Assembly (NCBI GenBank): GCA_023436885.1 | Contig: JAEZHI010000019.1 | Location: forward strand, 186,001 to 250,000 | Reading direction: 5' to 3' | Source: Pseudomonadota bacterium | Lineage (GTDB): Bacteria; Pseudomonadota; Alphaproteobacteria; Rhizobiales; Pleomorphomonadaceae | Length of the DNA stretch: 64,000 bases | In this document: piece after piece, positions 6,951 through 15,638 of the stretch | How the letters are laid out: the number at the start of each line of letters is the position of its first letter | Position numbering within the stretch: the first letter of the stretch is position 1 | The notes under the pieces: generated by a model | The model's input: only the letters and a program-made list of their open reading frames with translations | Databases searched by the model: none | Told to the model about the DNA's origin: nothing | Translations under genes and position numbers: made by a program

Positions 6951-9059
6951 ATGTCCCTCCCCTCCGACTATCTCGAGCGCGTCTACGCCGGCGTCCTTGG
7001 CAAGCTGATCGGCGTTTATCTCGGCCGGCCCTTCGAAGGCTGGACCTATGCCAAGATCATGGAGAAGCTCGGTCCCATCGACTATTACGTCCACGAGCGG
7101 CTCGGACAGCATCTCGTCGTCACCGACGATGACGTCGCCGGTACTTTCACCTTCCTTCGGGCGCTGGAAGATTATGGCGTTTCCCCCGACCTGTCGTCGG
7201 AGGATATCGGCAAGGCCTGGCTCAACTATCTGATCGAACACCGCTCCATCCTCTGGTGGGGCGGCAATGGCAACTCGACCGAGCACACCGCCTGGCTCAA
7301 TCTCAAGCGCGGTATCGCTGCGCCGGCCTCCGGTTCGATCGAGGTCAACGGCGCGACGGTGGCCGAGCAGATTGGCGCCCAGATCTTCATCGACGGCTGG
7401 GCCATGGTGGCGCCGGGCCAGCCAGAACTCGCCGCCCGTCTCGCCCGCGCAGCGGGTCAGGTCAGCCACGATGGCGAATCCGTTCACGCCGCCGCCCTCT
7501 GGGCGGCCATGGAGGCGGAGGCCTTCGTCTCCAGCGATATCGATCATCTGATCGACACTGGCCTTTCGGTCATTCCCAAGGATTGCCTGATCGCCCGGCT
7601 GATCGCCGACATCCGCCGCTGGCACGCCGAGAACCCCGACTGGCTGACCACGCGCCAGCTCATCCAGGACACCTACGGCTACGACAAGTTCCCCGGCAAC
7701 TGCCATGTCGTGCCCAACCACGCGCTGATGATCATGGCGATCCTCTATGCCCCGCATGACTTCCAGGCGGCGCAGCGCATCGTCAACACCGCCGGCTGGG
7801 ATACCGACTGCAATGCCGGCAACGTCGGCTGCCTTTCTGGCCTGATGCTCGGCCTCGACGGCATCGAGGCGGGCCCCGACTGGCGCGGCCCGGTCGCCGA
7901 TCGCCTGCTGATCTCTTCAGCCGACGGCGGCAACAGCATCAACGACGCCGTGCGCATCGCCTATTACGTCGCCAACCTCGGCCGGAAGCTGGCCGGCGAA
8001 GCGCCGTTGCCCTCCCCCAAGGAGGGCGCCCGCTTCCATTTCTCGTTGCCGGGTAGCGTCCAGGGGTTCTGCGCGGATGCACGCCCGACAGCCAATCCCG
8101 CGCTTCATGTCGGCAACACCTTCTTCGAGCGAGGACGCGCGCTGGAGATTGCCTACGCAGCTCTGGCGCCCGGTCAGGTCGCGGCCGCGACAACACCGAC
8201 CTTCGTGCCGCCCGGCGTCACGGAGATGCGGACCTATGAGCTGATGGCGACACCGACGCTCTATCCAGGTCAGACGGTGCGTGCTCGCGTTATAGCTCCG
8301 AAGGACAACGCGGGCGCCGTCGACGTTCGACTGACGCTGAAGGTGTTCGGCGAAAAGGATCGGCTTCACGATGTCGACGGCCAACCTACAAGCCTGGCGC
8401 CCGGCAGCGAAACGGTGCTCGAGTGGTGCCTGCCGGAGTTCGATGGCCAGCCGATCGGCGAAATCGGTATAGCCATCACCACCGCTGCGAAGCGGGCCGA
8501 TGGCCGTATTCTGGTCGATTGGCTGCGCTGGGATGGCAAACCGGAGGTCACGCTGCGCCGGCCCAAGGCGGAGAGCGACTTCTGGCGCATGGCCTGGGTC
8601 AATGGCGTCAGCTTCTTCTCCAAGCTGTTCCCGCCGAGCTTCCGCATCTCGCAAGCGGTTGGCGAAGGCATGGTGAGCCATGGTACCCGTGAGTGGACCG
8701 ATTACAAGGTGAAGACCGATCTTACGGTGCACCTTGGAGCCTATGGCGGCCTCGCGGTGCGCGTACAGGGCTTGCGTCGCTACTACGGCATCCGGCTGGT
8801 TCGTGACGGCCGGCTGCAGATCGTCAAAGTGCGCGACGAGGTTGTTACCGTGCTAGCCGAAACACCGTTCGACTTCGCTTTCGAGAAGGCTGTCCCTCTG
8901 GAGGTCCGCGTGAAGGGTAGCTCGCTCTCCGTTGTGGCAGGTGGCTTGAGCCTTGAGGCTTCTGACCAAAGCGACACCGCCTTCGCTGATGGCGGCATTG
9001 GCCTCGTCATACATGAAGGTGCACTGTCGACAGACTCCGTCACCATTTCGGCCGCTTGA
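6951..9059 (+). CDS. ADP-ribosylglycohydrolase-fold enzyme fused to a beta-sandwich domain
   Basis: This 702-residue protein has two parts. Residues 1-345 match the ADP-ribosylglycohydrolase (DraG/ARH) fold, an all-helical binuclear magnesium hydrolase. Its metal motifs are TDDD at 58-61 (usually TDDT) and GWDTDCNAG with Asp284 and Asp286 (usually GGDTDTNA). Residues from about 370 look like beta-sandwich modules, the last (about 560-700) resembling a laminin-G or concanavalin-like sugar-binding domain. No signal peptide is seen, so it should be cytoplasmic. Lying between permease and ATPase genes of a sugar importer, it probably cleaves a ribosyl or other N- or O-glycosidic bond in the imported compound rather than acting on ADP-ribosylated proteins. 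That role is inference. Confidence 0.75.
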   Translation: MSLPSDYLERVYAGVLGKLIGVYLGRPFEGWTYAKIMEKLGPIDYYVHERLGQHLVVTDDDVAGTFTFLRALEDYGVSPDLSSEDIGKAWLNYLIEHRSILWWGGNGNSTEHTAWLNLKRGIAAPASGSIEVNGATVAEQIGAQIFIDGWAMVAPGQPELAARLARAAGQVSHDGESVHAAALWAAMEAEAFVSSDIDHLIDTGLSVIPKDCLIARLIADIRRWHAENPDWLTTRQLIQDTYGYDKFPGNCHVVPNHALMIMAILYAPHDFQAAQRIVNTAGWDTDCNAGNVGCLSGLMLGLDGIEAGPDWRGPVADRLLISSADGGNSINDAVRIAYYVANLGRKLAGEAPLPSPKEGARFHFSLPGSVQGFCADARPTANPALHVGNTFFERGRALEIAYAALAPGQVAAATTPTFVPPGVTEMRTYELMATPTLYPGQTVRARVIAPKDNAGAVDVRLTLKVFGEKDRLHDVDGQPTSLAPGSETVLEWCLPEFDGQPIGEIGIAITTAAKRADGRILVDWLRWDGKPEVTLRRPKAESDFWRMAWVNGVSFFSKLFPPSFRISQAVGEGMVSHGTREWTDYKVKTDLTVHLGAYGGLAVRVQGLRRYYGIRLVRDGRLQIVKVRDEVVTVLAETPFDFAFEKAVPLEVRVKGSSLSVVAGGLSLEASDQSDTAFADGGIGLVIHEGALSTDSVTISAA

Positions 9060-9081
9060 GACCGACAGGGAGAACAGGAAA

Positions 9082-10143
9082 ATGGCTTCGGTCTCGATCC
9101 GCGATGTGGTCAAGAGCTTCGGCGCCGCCAAGGTGATCCACGGCGTGTCCGTCAACATCGTCGACGGCGAGTTCGTTGTGCTGGTCGGCCCGTCCGGTTG
9201 CGGCAAGTCGACGCTGCTCCGGATGATTGCCGGCCTGGAGGATATCTCGGGCGGCACCATCTCCATCGGTGGCCGCGTGGTCAACGACCTGCCGCCCAAG
9301 GCGCGCGATATCTCCATGGTGTTCCAGAACTACGCGCTCTATCCGCACATGACGGTCGCGCAGAACATGGCCTTCTCGCTGACGCTGGCCAAAGCGCCTG
9401 CGGCCGAGAAGGACCAGAAGGTCAAGGCAGCGGCCGAGATCCTTGGCCTCACTCCGCTGCTCGACCGCTACCCGCGCCAACTGTCCGGCGGTCAGCGGCA
9501 GCGCGTCGCCATGGGCCGATCGATCGTCCGGAACCCGCAGGTCTTCCTGTTCGACGAGCCGCTTTCCAACCTCGATGCCAAACTGCGCGTTTCCATGCGC
9601 GCCGAGATCAAGGCACTGCACCGGCGGCTCAGCACCACCACAGTCTACGTGACGCATGATCAGGTGGAGGCAATGACGCTCGCCGATCGTATCGTCGTCA
9701 TGCAAGCCGGTCGGGTTGAACAAGCCGGTGCACCAATCGAACTCTACGATCGGCCAGAGAATACCTTCGTCGCCCAGTTCATCGGCTCCCCCTCGATGAA
9801 CATCCTCCCGGGGCGGCGTCAGGGAAGCGGCATCGTGCTCGACAACGGCGGTACGATCGCCGCTTCCCTCCCCCAAGGCGTCGAAGACGGAAGGCGCGTT
9901 CTCATCGGCAAACGGCCCGAGAATATCCGCCTGACGGAGACCGGCGGCCTCTCCGCCACCGTCAAGGTGGTCGAGCCGACGGGCTCGGAGACCTACGCGG
10001 TGTTCGACGTCGGTGGCGAAGAATTGGTTGGGCTTTTCAGGGAGCGCGTCGAGCTCCGTGAACAGCAGGCCGTGCGCCTGTCGTTCGACGATGGCCCGCT
10101 GCATCTGTTCGACGCGGAGACGAAGCGTCGCCTGGCCGACTGA
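9082..10143 (+). CDS. sugar ABC transporter ATPase, MalK/UgpC/MsmK type
   Basis: This 353-residue ATPase has Walker A GPSGCGKST (36-44), signature LSGGQRQR (from 134), Walker B FLFDEP (Asp158, Glu159), the SNLDAKLR D-loop and the H-loop YVTHDQ. The C-terminal TOBE regulatory region extends from about 235. The ATG at 9082 is chosen because it precedes the typical start (ASVSIRDVVKSF) and has GGAGAACAGG upstream. It is the last gene of the first importer operon and ends at a hairpin shared with the convergent ATPase gene. Confidence 0.93.
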   Translation: MASVSIRDVVKSFGAAKVIHGVSVNIVDGEFVVLVGPSGCGKSTLLRMIAGLEDISGGTISIGGRVVNDLPPKARDISMVFQNYALYPHMTVAQNMAFSLTLAKAPAAEKDQKVKAAAEILGLTPLLDRYPRQLSGGQRQRVAMGRSIVRNPQVFLFDEPLSNLDAKLRVSMRAEIKALHRRLSTTTVYVTHDQVEAMTLADRIVVMQAGRVEQAGAPIELYDRPENTFVAQFIGSPSMNILPGRRQGSGIVLDNGGTIAASLPQGVEDGRRVLIGKRPENIRLTETGGLSATVKVVEPTGSETYAVFDVGGEELVGLFRERVELREQQAVRLSFDDGPLHLFDAETKRRLAD

Positions 10144-10151
10144 GGCGAGGC

Positions 10152-10174
10152 CGGCGGATCGCAACGATCCGCCG
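10152..10174. terminator. bidirectional hairpin between two convergent ATPase genes
   Basis: A perfect 10-base stem (CGGCGGATCG / CGATCCGCCG) with loop CAA lies in the 42 bases between the two convergent operons. It has no long T-run on either side but is placed to stop both transcripts. Confidence 0.6.
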
Positions 10175-10185
10175 CTCGATTCATT

Positions 10186-11265
10186 CTAGAGCCTCCAGCC
10201 GGTGCCAACGTCGAAGAAGGACGCCTTCTGGATGTCGATAGTGACCGGGAAGGGGCGATCCGCTTCGCAGCCGTCATCCTGTCCCACCAGATGCGACAGA
10301 CTGACGCCATCGAAGGTCGACCAGGCGAGGATGCTGCTGCCCATCGGCTCGATCAATGACACCTTACCCTCAATGGCTGCAACCCCGCCCTTGGCGGGAA
10401 GGATGTGTTCTGGCCTGAGGCCGAGCACAACCTTCCGGCCGCTTTCCGGCTTTTGGGCGAAGGGATAGCGGCTGACATCCAGCCGGAAGGCGCCAGAGAC
10501 GAAGAACAGGCGATCAACCTCGGCAACAAGCTGGCCCTCGATCTTGTTCATGGCCGGCGAGCCGAGGAAGCTACCGACGAACTCGTTGGCCGGCTTGTTG
10601 TAGACGTTGAGCGGCGTGTCGAGCTGCTGGATGATGCCGTCCTTCATGACAGCGATGCGGTCGGCGAGCGTCAATGCCTCGATCTGATCGTGGGTCACGT
10701 AGATCATTGTCGACTTCAGCGTCTTGTGCAGCTTCTTGATCTCGAGCCGCAACTCGGCGCGCAGCTTGGCGTCGAGGTTGGAAAGCGGCTCGTCGAACAG
10801 GAAGATGTCGGCGTCCCGCACCAGGGCACGGCCGATGGCGACACGCTGACGCTGTCCACCGGACAGCGCCGATGGCTTGCGGTTGAGCAGGTGGGTGATC
10901 TGCAGCAGCTCAGATGCCCACTTCACCTTCTTTTCGATGATGGCGCGATCAATGCCGGCAATGCGCAGGCCGAAGGACAGGTTCCGCTCGACGCTCATGG
11001 TCGGATAGAGCGCGTAGGACTGGAACACCATGCCGATACCGCGATCCTTGGGATCGGCCCAGGTGACGTCCTTGTCGTTGAACAGGATGCGGCCACCGCT
11101 GACGTCGGCGAGACCGCCGATGGCGCTCAGAAGCGTCGACTTGCCACAGCCGGAGGGCCCGAGCAGCACGAGGAACTCGCCGTCCTTGATGGTCAAGTCG
11201 AGGTTCTTGACGATCGCCACGTTGCCGTAGCTGATCTCGAGGTTTTGCAGGGAAACTGAACTCAT
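10186..11265 (-). CDS. sugar ABC transporter ATPase of the second importer
   Basis: This 359-residue MalK-type ATPase has Walker A GPSGCGKST at 36-44, LSGGQRQRVAIGRALV, FLFDEPLSNLDAKLR and the H-loop YVTHDQ, followed by a TOBE-type C-terminal region. It lies 3 bases after the second MalG-type permease and closes the minus-strand operon. With the binding protein and permeases upstream it completes an importer that diverges from the phosphorylase operon, and it is therefore likely to energise uptake of the same substrate (cellobionate or a related aldobionate). Confidence 0.93.
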   Translation of the reverse strand: MSSVSLQNLEISYGNVAIVKNLDLTIKDGEFLVLLGPSGCGKSTLLSAIGGLADVSGGRILFNDKDVTWADPKDRGIGMVFQSYALYPTMSVERNLSFGLRIAGIDRAIIEKKVKWASELLQITHLLNRKPSALSGGQRQRVAIGRALVRDADIFLFDEPLSNLDAKLRAELRLEIKKLHKTLKSTMIYVTHDQIEALTLADRIAVMKDGIIQQLDTPLNVYNKPANEFVGSFLGSPAMNKIEGQLVAEVDRLFFVSGAFRLDVSRYPFAQKPESGRKVVLGLRPEHILPAKGGVAAIEGKVSLIEPMGSSILAWSTFDGVSLSHLVGQDDGCEADRPFPVTIDIQKASFFDVGTGWRL

Positions 11266-11268
11266 GGC

Positions 11269-12159
11269 TTAACCCTTCACGGCACCGGAGGCGATGCCGC
11301 GCACGAACCAACGGCCGGACACCAGGTAGACGATCAGCGGAACCAGCGACGTGAGCACGGTTGCCGCCATGTTGACGTTGTAGGCACGTTCGCCGGTGGT
11401 GGTGTTGACGATGTTATTGAGCTGAACCGTCATCGGCAGGTTCTCACGTCCCGCGAAGACAAGGCCGAGCAGGAAGTCATTCCAGATCGCCGTCACCTGC
11501 ATGATCACCGCCACAATGGTGATCGGCACCGACATCGGCAGGATGATCGCAAAGAAGATCTTCCAGAAGCCCGCGCCATCGATGCGCGCCGCCTTGAACA
11601 ACTCGACCGGCAAGCCCGAGTAGTAGTTGCGGAACAGGAGCGTCATCACCGGCATGCCGAAGATGATGTGGGTGATCACGATGGCTGGCAGCGACCCATA
11701 GATGCCGGTCTGGGCGTAGAAGCGCACCAGCGGATAGATGAACACCTGATAGGGAACGAACGAGCCAAGCAACAGGCAGGCAAACAGCACATTGGCGCCT
11801 TTCACCTTCCAGAAGGACAAGGCATAGCCATTGATGGCGCCGAGCAGGATGGAGAAAATGACACTCGGCACCAGGATCTTCACCGAATTGCCGAACCCCA
11901 CCCTGAGACCGGTACACTCGAGACCGGTGCAGGCGGAGGTCCAGGCTTTGATCCAGGCATCAATGGTGAACTGTTGCGGCAGCGTGAAGATTAGGCCGAG
12001 GCGTATCTCGTCCATGCTCTTGAACGACGTGACGAGCATCACGTAGAGCGGCAGCAGGAAGAACAGCGCCAGCACGCCCAGGAAGGTGTAGACGCCGACG
12101 CGGCCCCAAATCTCCTGATAGGTGAGCGGGCGCTTGGTGGCGGTAGACCGTTTAGACAT
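11269..12159 (-). CDS. sugar ABC transporter permease, MalG type (second importer)
   Basis: This 296-residue protein has about six membrane segments, an EAA loop (VELFKAARIDGAGFWKIFFA with IILPMSVP) and the MalG-type ending RWFVRGIASGAVKG. Its start codon overlaps the stop of the preceding permease by one base (TAATG), so the two are translationally coupled. It pairs with that protein to form the transport channel. Confidence 0.92.
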   Translation of the reverse strand: MSKRSTATKRPLTYQEIWGRVGVYTFLGVLALFFLLPLYVMLVTSFKSMDEIRLGLIFTLPQQFTIDAWIKAWTSACTGLECTGLRVGFGNSVKILVPSVIFSILLGAINGYALSFWKVKGANVLFACLLLGSFVPYQVFIYPLVRFYAQTGIYGSLPAIVITHIIFGMPVMTLLFRNYYSGLPVELFKAARIDGAGFWKIFFAIILPMSVPITIVAVIMQVTAIWNDFLLGLVFAGRENLPMTVQLNNIVNTTTGERAYNVNMAATVLTSLVPLIVYLVSGRWFVRGIASGAVKG

Positions 12160-13055
12160 TACGACGCCCTCCCGCTCTTGCGGAAGTATTGGGAATAGAT
12201 GACGGGAGCCATCACCAGCAGAACGGTAACGAGCATCACCGTCGAGGCGGCCGTGGCGAGGCCGATGTTGGCGCGCTCGAACAGGTTATCCATGATGAAC
12301 TTGGCCGGCACCTCGCTGGCCGTACCGGGGCCGCCGTTAGTCATGGCGACGACGACGTCGTACATCTTAACGATGCTGATCGACAACAGAACGAGCGAGG
12401 TGATAATCATCGGCCGGAGCATCGGCAGGACGATCGACAGGTAGACGCGCCACGTGGGAATGCCGTCGATACGGGTCGCCCGCCAGATTTCGGTATCGAC
12501 CCCGCGCAAACCGGCGAGAATCAGCGCCATGACGAGACCCGAGCCATGCCAGACCGTGGCAACGATGACGGCGTAGAGCACCATCTTCGGGTTGACCACC
12601 CAGTCGAGCACAAAGCCGGTGAATCCCAGGCCATGCATGGTGTGCTCTATGCCGAGATCCGGATTGAGAACCCACTGCCAGACGAGGCCGGCCACCACGA
12701 AGGACATGGCGTAGGGGTACAGGAACACGGTGCGGAACAGGCTTTCGCCACGGACATTCTGGTCGATGAAAATCGCCAGTAGTGAGCCCAGCACGAAGCA
12801 GATCAGCAGGAAAAAGAAGGCAATGATGACCAGATTGCCGAGCGAGGTTAGCCAGCGCGGCGTATCGAACAGGGTGAAGTACTGGCTCAAGCCGACGAAG
12901 TCGTTTCTGGGAAGCAGCTTCGAACTCGAAAACGACAGCCGGACCGACCAGACCATGGTGCCGAGATAGGCGAAGATGACGACGACGGCCATCGGTAGCA
13001 GGGCGATGTAGGCAACGAGGTTGCGCTTCACATGCCGGGTAAGTTCGGCTCCCAC
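12159..13055 (-). CDS. sugar ABC transporter permease, MalF type (second importer)
   Basis: A 298-residue permease is read from a GTG at 13055. The open frame extends much further 5', but that part overlaps the binding-protein gene and reads as shadow sequence. GGGAGGAG lies 3 bases before the GTG, and VGAELTRHVKRNLVAYIALLP is a normal start for the family. The EAA loop is TEIWRATRIDGIPTWRVYLS with VLPMLRP. A hairpin between it and the binding-protein gene parallels the first importer. Confidence 0.88.
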   Translation of the reverse strand: MGAELTRHVKRNLVAYIALLPMAVVVIFAYLGTMVWSVRLSFSSSKLLPRNDFVGLSQYFTLFDTPRWLTSLGNLVIIAFFFLLICFVLGSLLAIFIDQNVRGESLFRTVFLYPYAMSFVVAGLVWQWVLNPDLGIEHTMHGLGFTGFVLDWVVNPKMVLYAVIVATVWHGSGLVMALILAGLRGVDTEIWRATRIDGIPTWRVYLSIVLPMLRPMIITSLVLLSISIVKMYDVVVAMTNGGPGTASEVPAKFIMDNLFERANIGLATAASTVMLVTVLLVMAPVIYSQYFRKSGRAS

Positions 13056-13076
13056 GTGCTCCTCCCGAGGAAAAGA

Positions 13077-13102
13077 CGGGAGGGCGGACGACCGCCTTCC
13101 CG
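13077..13102 (-). other. intercistronic hairpin between binding protein and permease
   Basis: An 11-base stem with one G-T pair (CGGGAGGGCGG / CCGCCTTCCCG on the plus strand) and a 4-base loop lies in the 62 bases between the two genes. It has no T-run in the direction of transcription, so it likely stabilises or attenuates the message, as at 5200-5221. Confidence 0.55.
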
Positions 13103-13117
13103 CGCGTTGAAGAAGGA

Positions 13118-14359
13118 TTAGCCCTTCAGGGCTTTGTCGAAGCGATCGATGGCCTGATCGACCGTCATCGGCGAGTTCCAAAGCTCGGTGACGATGTCTT
13201 GCACGGAGCCATACATGGACTCTTCCATCATCTGGGAAGCGTCGGGCACCTGGCGGGCCGGATCGGACATGATCTTCATGCCGAGCTGGGCGCATGCGTC
13301 GAGGCTTGACACGTCAACGTCAGAGCGGATCGGGATCGAGCCCTTGAGATTGTTGAACTTCACCTGCACTTCCGGGCTGGTCATGATCTCGACCAGGAGG
13401 TGCTGAGCCTTGACCTGCTCGGGTTTGTCGGTCTTGGGGAAAACGAAGACGTCGCCGCCAAGGACGTAAGGCGAGTCAGGACGAAGGCCCGGAATGCAAC
13501 CATAGTCCTTGCCGACTTCCTTTTTCGCCTGCTTGAATTCACCCTTGGCCCAGTCGCCCATCACCTGGAAGCCAGCCTGGTCCTTGATGAGGAGCGCGGT
13601 GGTGTCGTTCCAGTTGCGGCCCGGCGAGCCCTGATCGACATAGGGCTTCAGGCTGATGAAGGTTTCGACGACCTTGCGGAACTCCGGCGAGCGGATCGCC
13701 GCCTCGTCCTTGTCGCCATAGACCGACTTCCAGAGCTTGGCGCCGCCAACATTGGTGAGCACAGCCGAGAACAGCGAATTTTCCTGCCAGCGCTGACCGC
13801 CGAGAGCGAGCGGGGTGATGCCGGCGGCCTTCAGCTTGTCGAGGGCAGCAAAGAACTGTTCCATCGTCTCCGGTGGCTTCTCGACGCCGGCCTTGTTGAG
13901 GGCGGCAACCGAGTACCAGATCCAGAGCGGCATATGAATATTGACCGGCGCGGCGTAGTACTTGCCGTCGACCTTGACCGCGTTGGCGATCGGCTCCGGC
14001 AGCACCTTGTCCCAATTGTTCTTGGCCGCAACTGCGTCGATGTCGTTGAGCAGACCCTCGCCGATGATCTCATGATACTGGCGCGACGTGTTGAACAGGG
14101 CTGCCGTCGAGGGATCGCCGCCGACGATGCGATTGATTGCGGCGCTACGAGCCGCCGAGCCACCGGCGACGGCATTGTCCACCCACTGGCCGCCGGCCGC
14201 ATTGAAGGCATCGGCGAACACTTTGATGGCCGCGGATTCGCCGCCCGACGTCCACCAATGAATAACCTCGGCCTTGAGCGGCTCCTCCGCCTTGGCGACG
14301 CCCGTCGCGGCCATAAGGGCGATCGCCGATACGGCGACCATCTGTTTCATTCCGATCAT
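13118..14359 (-). CDS. sugar ABC transporter substrate-binding protein (second importer)
   Basis: This 413-residue family-1 solute-binding protein has a Sec signal (MIGMKQMVAVSAIALMAATG, cleavage after VAKA). The ATG at 14359 follows GGGAGGAACC; a longer frame lacks such a site. The mature part starts with EVIHWWTSGGE and shows the family pattern of Trp-rich segments (WIWYSVAALNKAG, ALGGQRWQENSLF). It is divergent from the LacI and phosphorylase genes with 243 bases between them. That arrangement suggests that it binds the phosphorylase substrate, probably cellobionate; the sequence alone does not prove it. Confidence 0.9.
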   Translation of the reverse strand: MIGMKQMVAVSAIALMAATGVAKAEEPLKAEVIHWWTSGGESAAIKVFADAFNAAGGQWVDNAVAGGSAARSAAINRIVGGDPSTAALFNTSRQYHEIIGEGLLNDIDAVAAKNNWDKVLPEPIANAVKVDGKYYAAPVNIHMPLWIWYSVAALNKAGVEKPPETMEQFFAALDKLKAAGITPLALGGQRWQENSLFSAVLTNVGGAKLWKSVYGDKDEAAIRSPEFRKVVETFISLKPYVDQGSPGRNWNDTTALLIKDQAGFQVMGDWAKGEFKQAKKEVGKDYGCIPGLRPDSPYVLGGDVFVFPKTDKPEQVKAQHLLVEIMTSPEVQVKFNNLKGSIPIRSDVDVSSLDACAQLGMKIMSDPARQVPDASQMMEESMYGSVQDIVTELWNSPMTVDQAIDRFDKALKG

Positions 14360-14406
14360 GGTTCCTCCCAAGCGGGTAATGCCAAGGCACTCCAGACAGA
14401 CCAACC

Positions 14407-14418
14407 TTGGATATCCAA
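14407..14418. promoter_or_regulatory. palindrome, possible LacI operator in the divergent promoter region
   Basis: TTGGATATCCAA is a perfect 12-base palindrome 48 bases ahead of the binding-protein start, in the 243-base divergent region. A half-site-like GGATCGGTTCCA segment lies about 30 bases further. Operators of LacI regulators are usually palindromes of this size, so this is a candidate site for the regulator at 14603. Confidence 0.35.
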
Positions 14419-14602
14419 CGGCTCCTGATCCAAAAGTGGGATCGGTTCCATTTTTGAACTGAGAGCCTTGATTTTGTCAATGCGCCTTGCGAGAAAAGAG
14501 GCACAGGGCAAACACGCATTTGGTGGGAATCCAATTTCTGTCATTTAAAAACAAAAGGATAAATGATAGCGTGTCGAATGCTTGGGTGAGCGGAGTTGCG
14601 AG

Positions 14603-15610
14603 ATGGCGACCGTAAAAGACGTGGCGAAACTGGCTGGTGTGGGGTCAGGGACCGTCTCGCGATACATTTCTGGAACCGGTTCCGTTTCGAAAAAATCGGC
14701 TGAGAAAATTGCCAAGGCCGTCGAACAGCTCAACTACCGCCCGAACAGCATGGCCCGATCGCTGTCGTCGCGCCGCTCCGATCTCATTGGTGTCTGGGTG
14801 CCTTCGCTCGAGGGGCCCTACTACCACATGATGATCCGCACGATCGAAAGCGCACTGCGTTTGCATGGCAAGCACATGATCCTCGCCAATGCCGAGGACG
14901 CCAAATCCAACGAAGACCGGCTCGCTCACCTCGACTACCTGATCAACCGCGACTGCGATGGCATCCTGATTTCAAGTTCCCTGCAGAGTGAGTTCGAGCT
15001 GGCGCGATATGCCGAGAAGTTCGCCAACCTCGTCGTGATGAACCATCGGACCGACGAACTGGCTGGGCGCTGCTTTTCGATCGATCACGACCTGGGCGGA
15101 CGTTTGGCCGCTCGCCACCTCGTCGAGTTGGGCCACACAAAGGTCGCGACGATCACAGGCAGACTATCGGCACAGGACGCTCGGCAGCGCCATGTGGCTT
15201 TCCTCGACGAGATGGCAAAGCTGGGCCATCCGGTCGCGCCAGGGCGGATCATCGAGGGGGCCTTTTCTTACGCCGGCGGCGAGAATGCTGTCGCGGCGCT
15301 CATCAACGCGGGAGCCGATTATTCGGCCGTGTTCTGCGGCAACGACAAGGTCGCCATGGTGCTGATCTCCGAGCTGCACAAGCGGGGCATCTCGGTTCCC
15401 GGCGACGTGTCTGTTCTCGGTTACGACGATGTCGACTTCACGCCCTATACGGCCCCTGCCCTCAGCACGATCCATGCTCCGATCGAAGAGATGAGCCAGT
15501 CGGCCTGCAACCAGCTCCTCAACCTCACCTACGGCCTCGAACTGCCTTACCAGGAACATTTCGAGCCATCGCTTTCCGTGCGGCAGTCAACCGGGCCATC
15601 CCGCGCCTAG
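14603..15610 (+). CDS. LacI-family regulator of the cellobionate-type cluster
   Basis: This 335-residue protein has a helix-turn-helix in ATVKDVAKLAGVGSGTVSRY at its N-terminus, the hinge NYRPNSMARSLSSRR, and the sensor domain (CDGILISSS, HTKVATITGR, VSVLGYDDVDF). The ATG at 14603 fits the family start; the upstream TTG is less likely. It is 28 bases ahead of the phosphorylase gene and so probably in one transcript with it, and divergent from the importer. This makes it the likely repressor of both arms, with the aldobionate or a breakdown product as inducer. Confidence 0.9.
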   Translation: MATVKDVAKLAGVGSGTVSRYISGTGSVSKKSAEKIAKAVEQLNYRPNSMARSLSSRRSDLIGVWVPSLEGPYYHMMIRTIESALRLHGKHMILANAEDAKSNEDRLAHLDYLINRDCDGILISSSLQSEFELARYAEKFANLVVMNHRTDELAGRCFSIDHDLGGRLAARHLVELGHTKVATITGRLSAQDARQRHVAFLDEMAKLGHPVAPGRIIEGAFSYAGGENAVAALINAGADYSAVFCGNDKVAMVLISELHKRGISVPGDVSVLGYDDVDFTPYTAPALSTIHAPIEEMSQSACNQLLNLTYGLELPYQEHFEPSLSVRQSTGPSRA

Positions 15611-15638
15611 CCGAGCCTTTCCCTTTCGAGAGACAACG

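Noticed and set aside
6951..9059. ADP-ribosylglycohydrolase as part of a toxin or phage-defence system
   Set aside because: No ADP-ribosyltransferase or defence gene is nearby; the gene lies inside a sugar importer operon.
12159..13295. Longer permease (378 residues) overlapping the binding-protein gene
   Set aside because: The first 80 residues are Arg/His-rich shadow of the neighbouring gene, while a GTG with a strong ribosome site gives the expected start.
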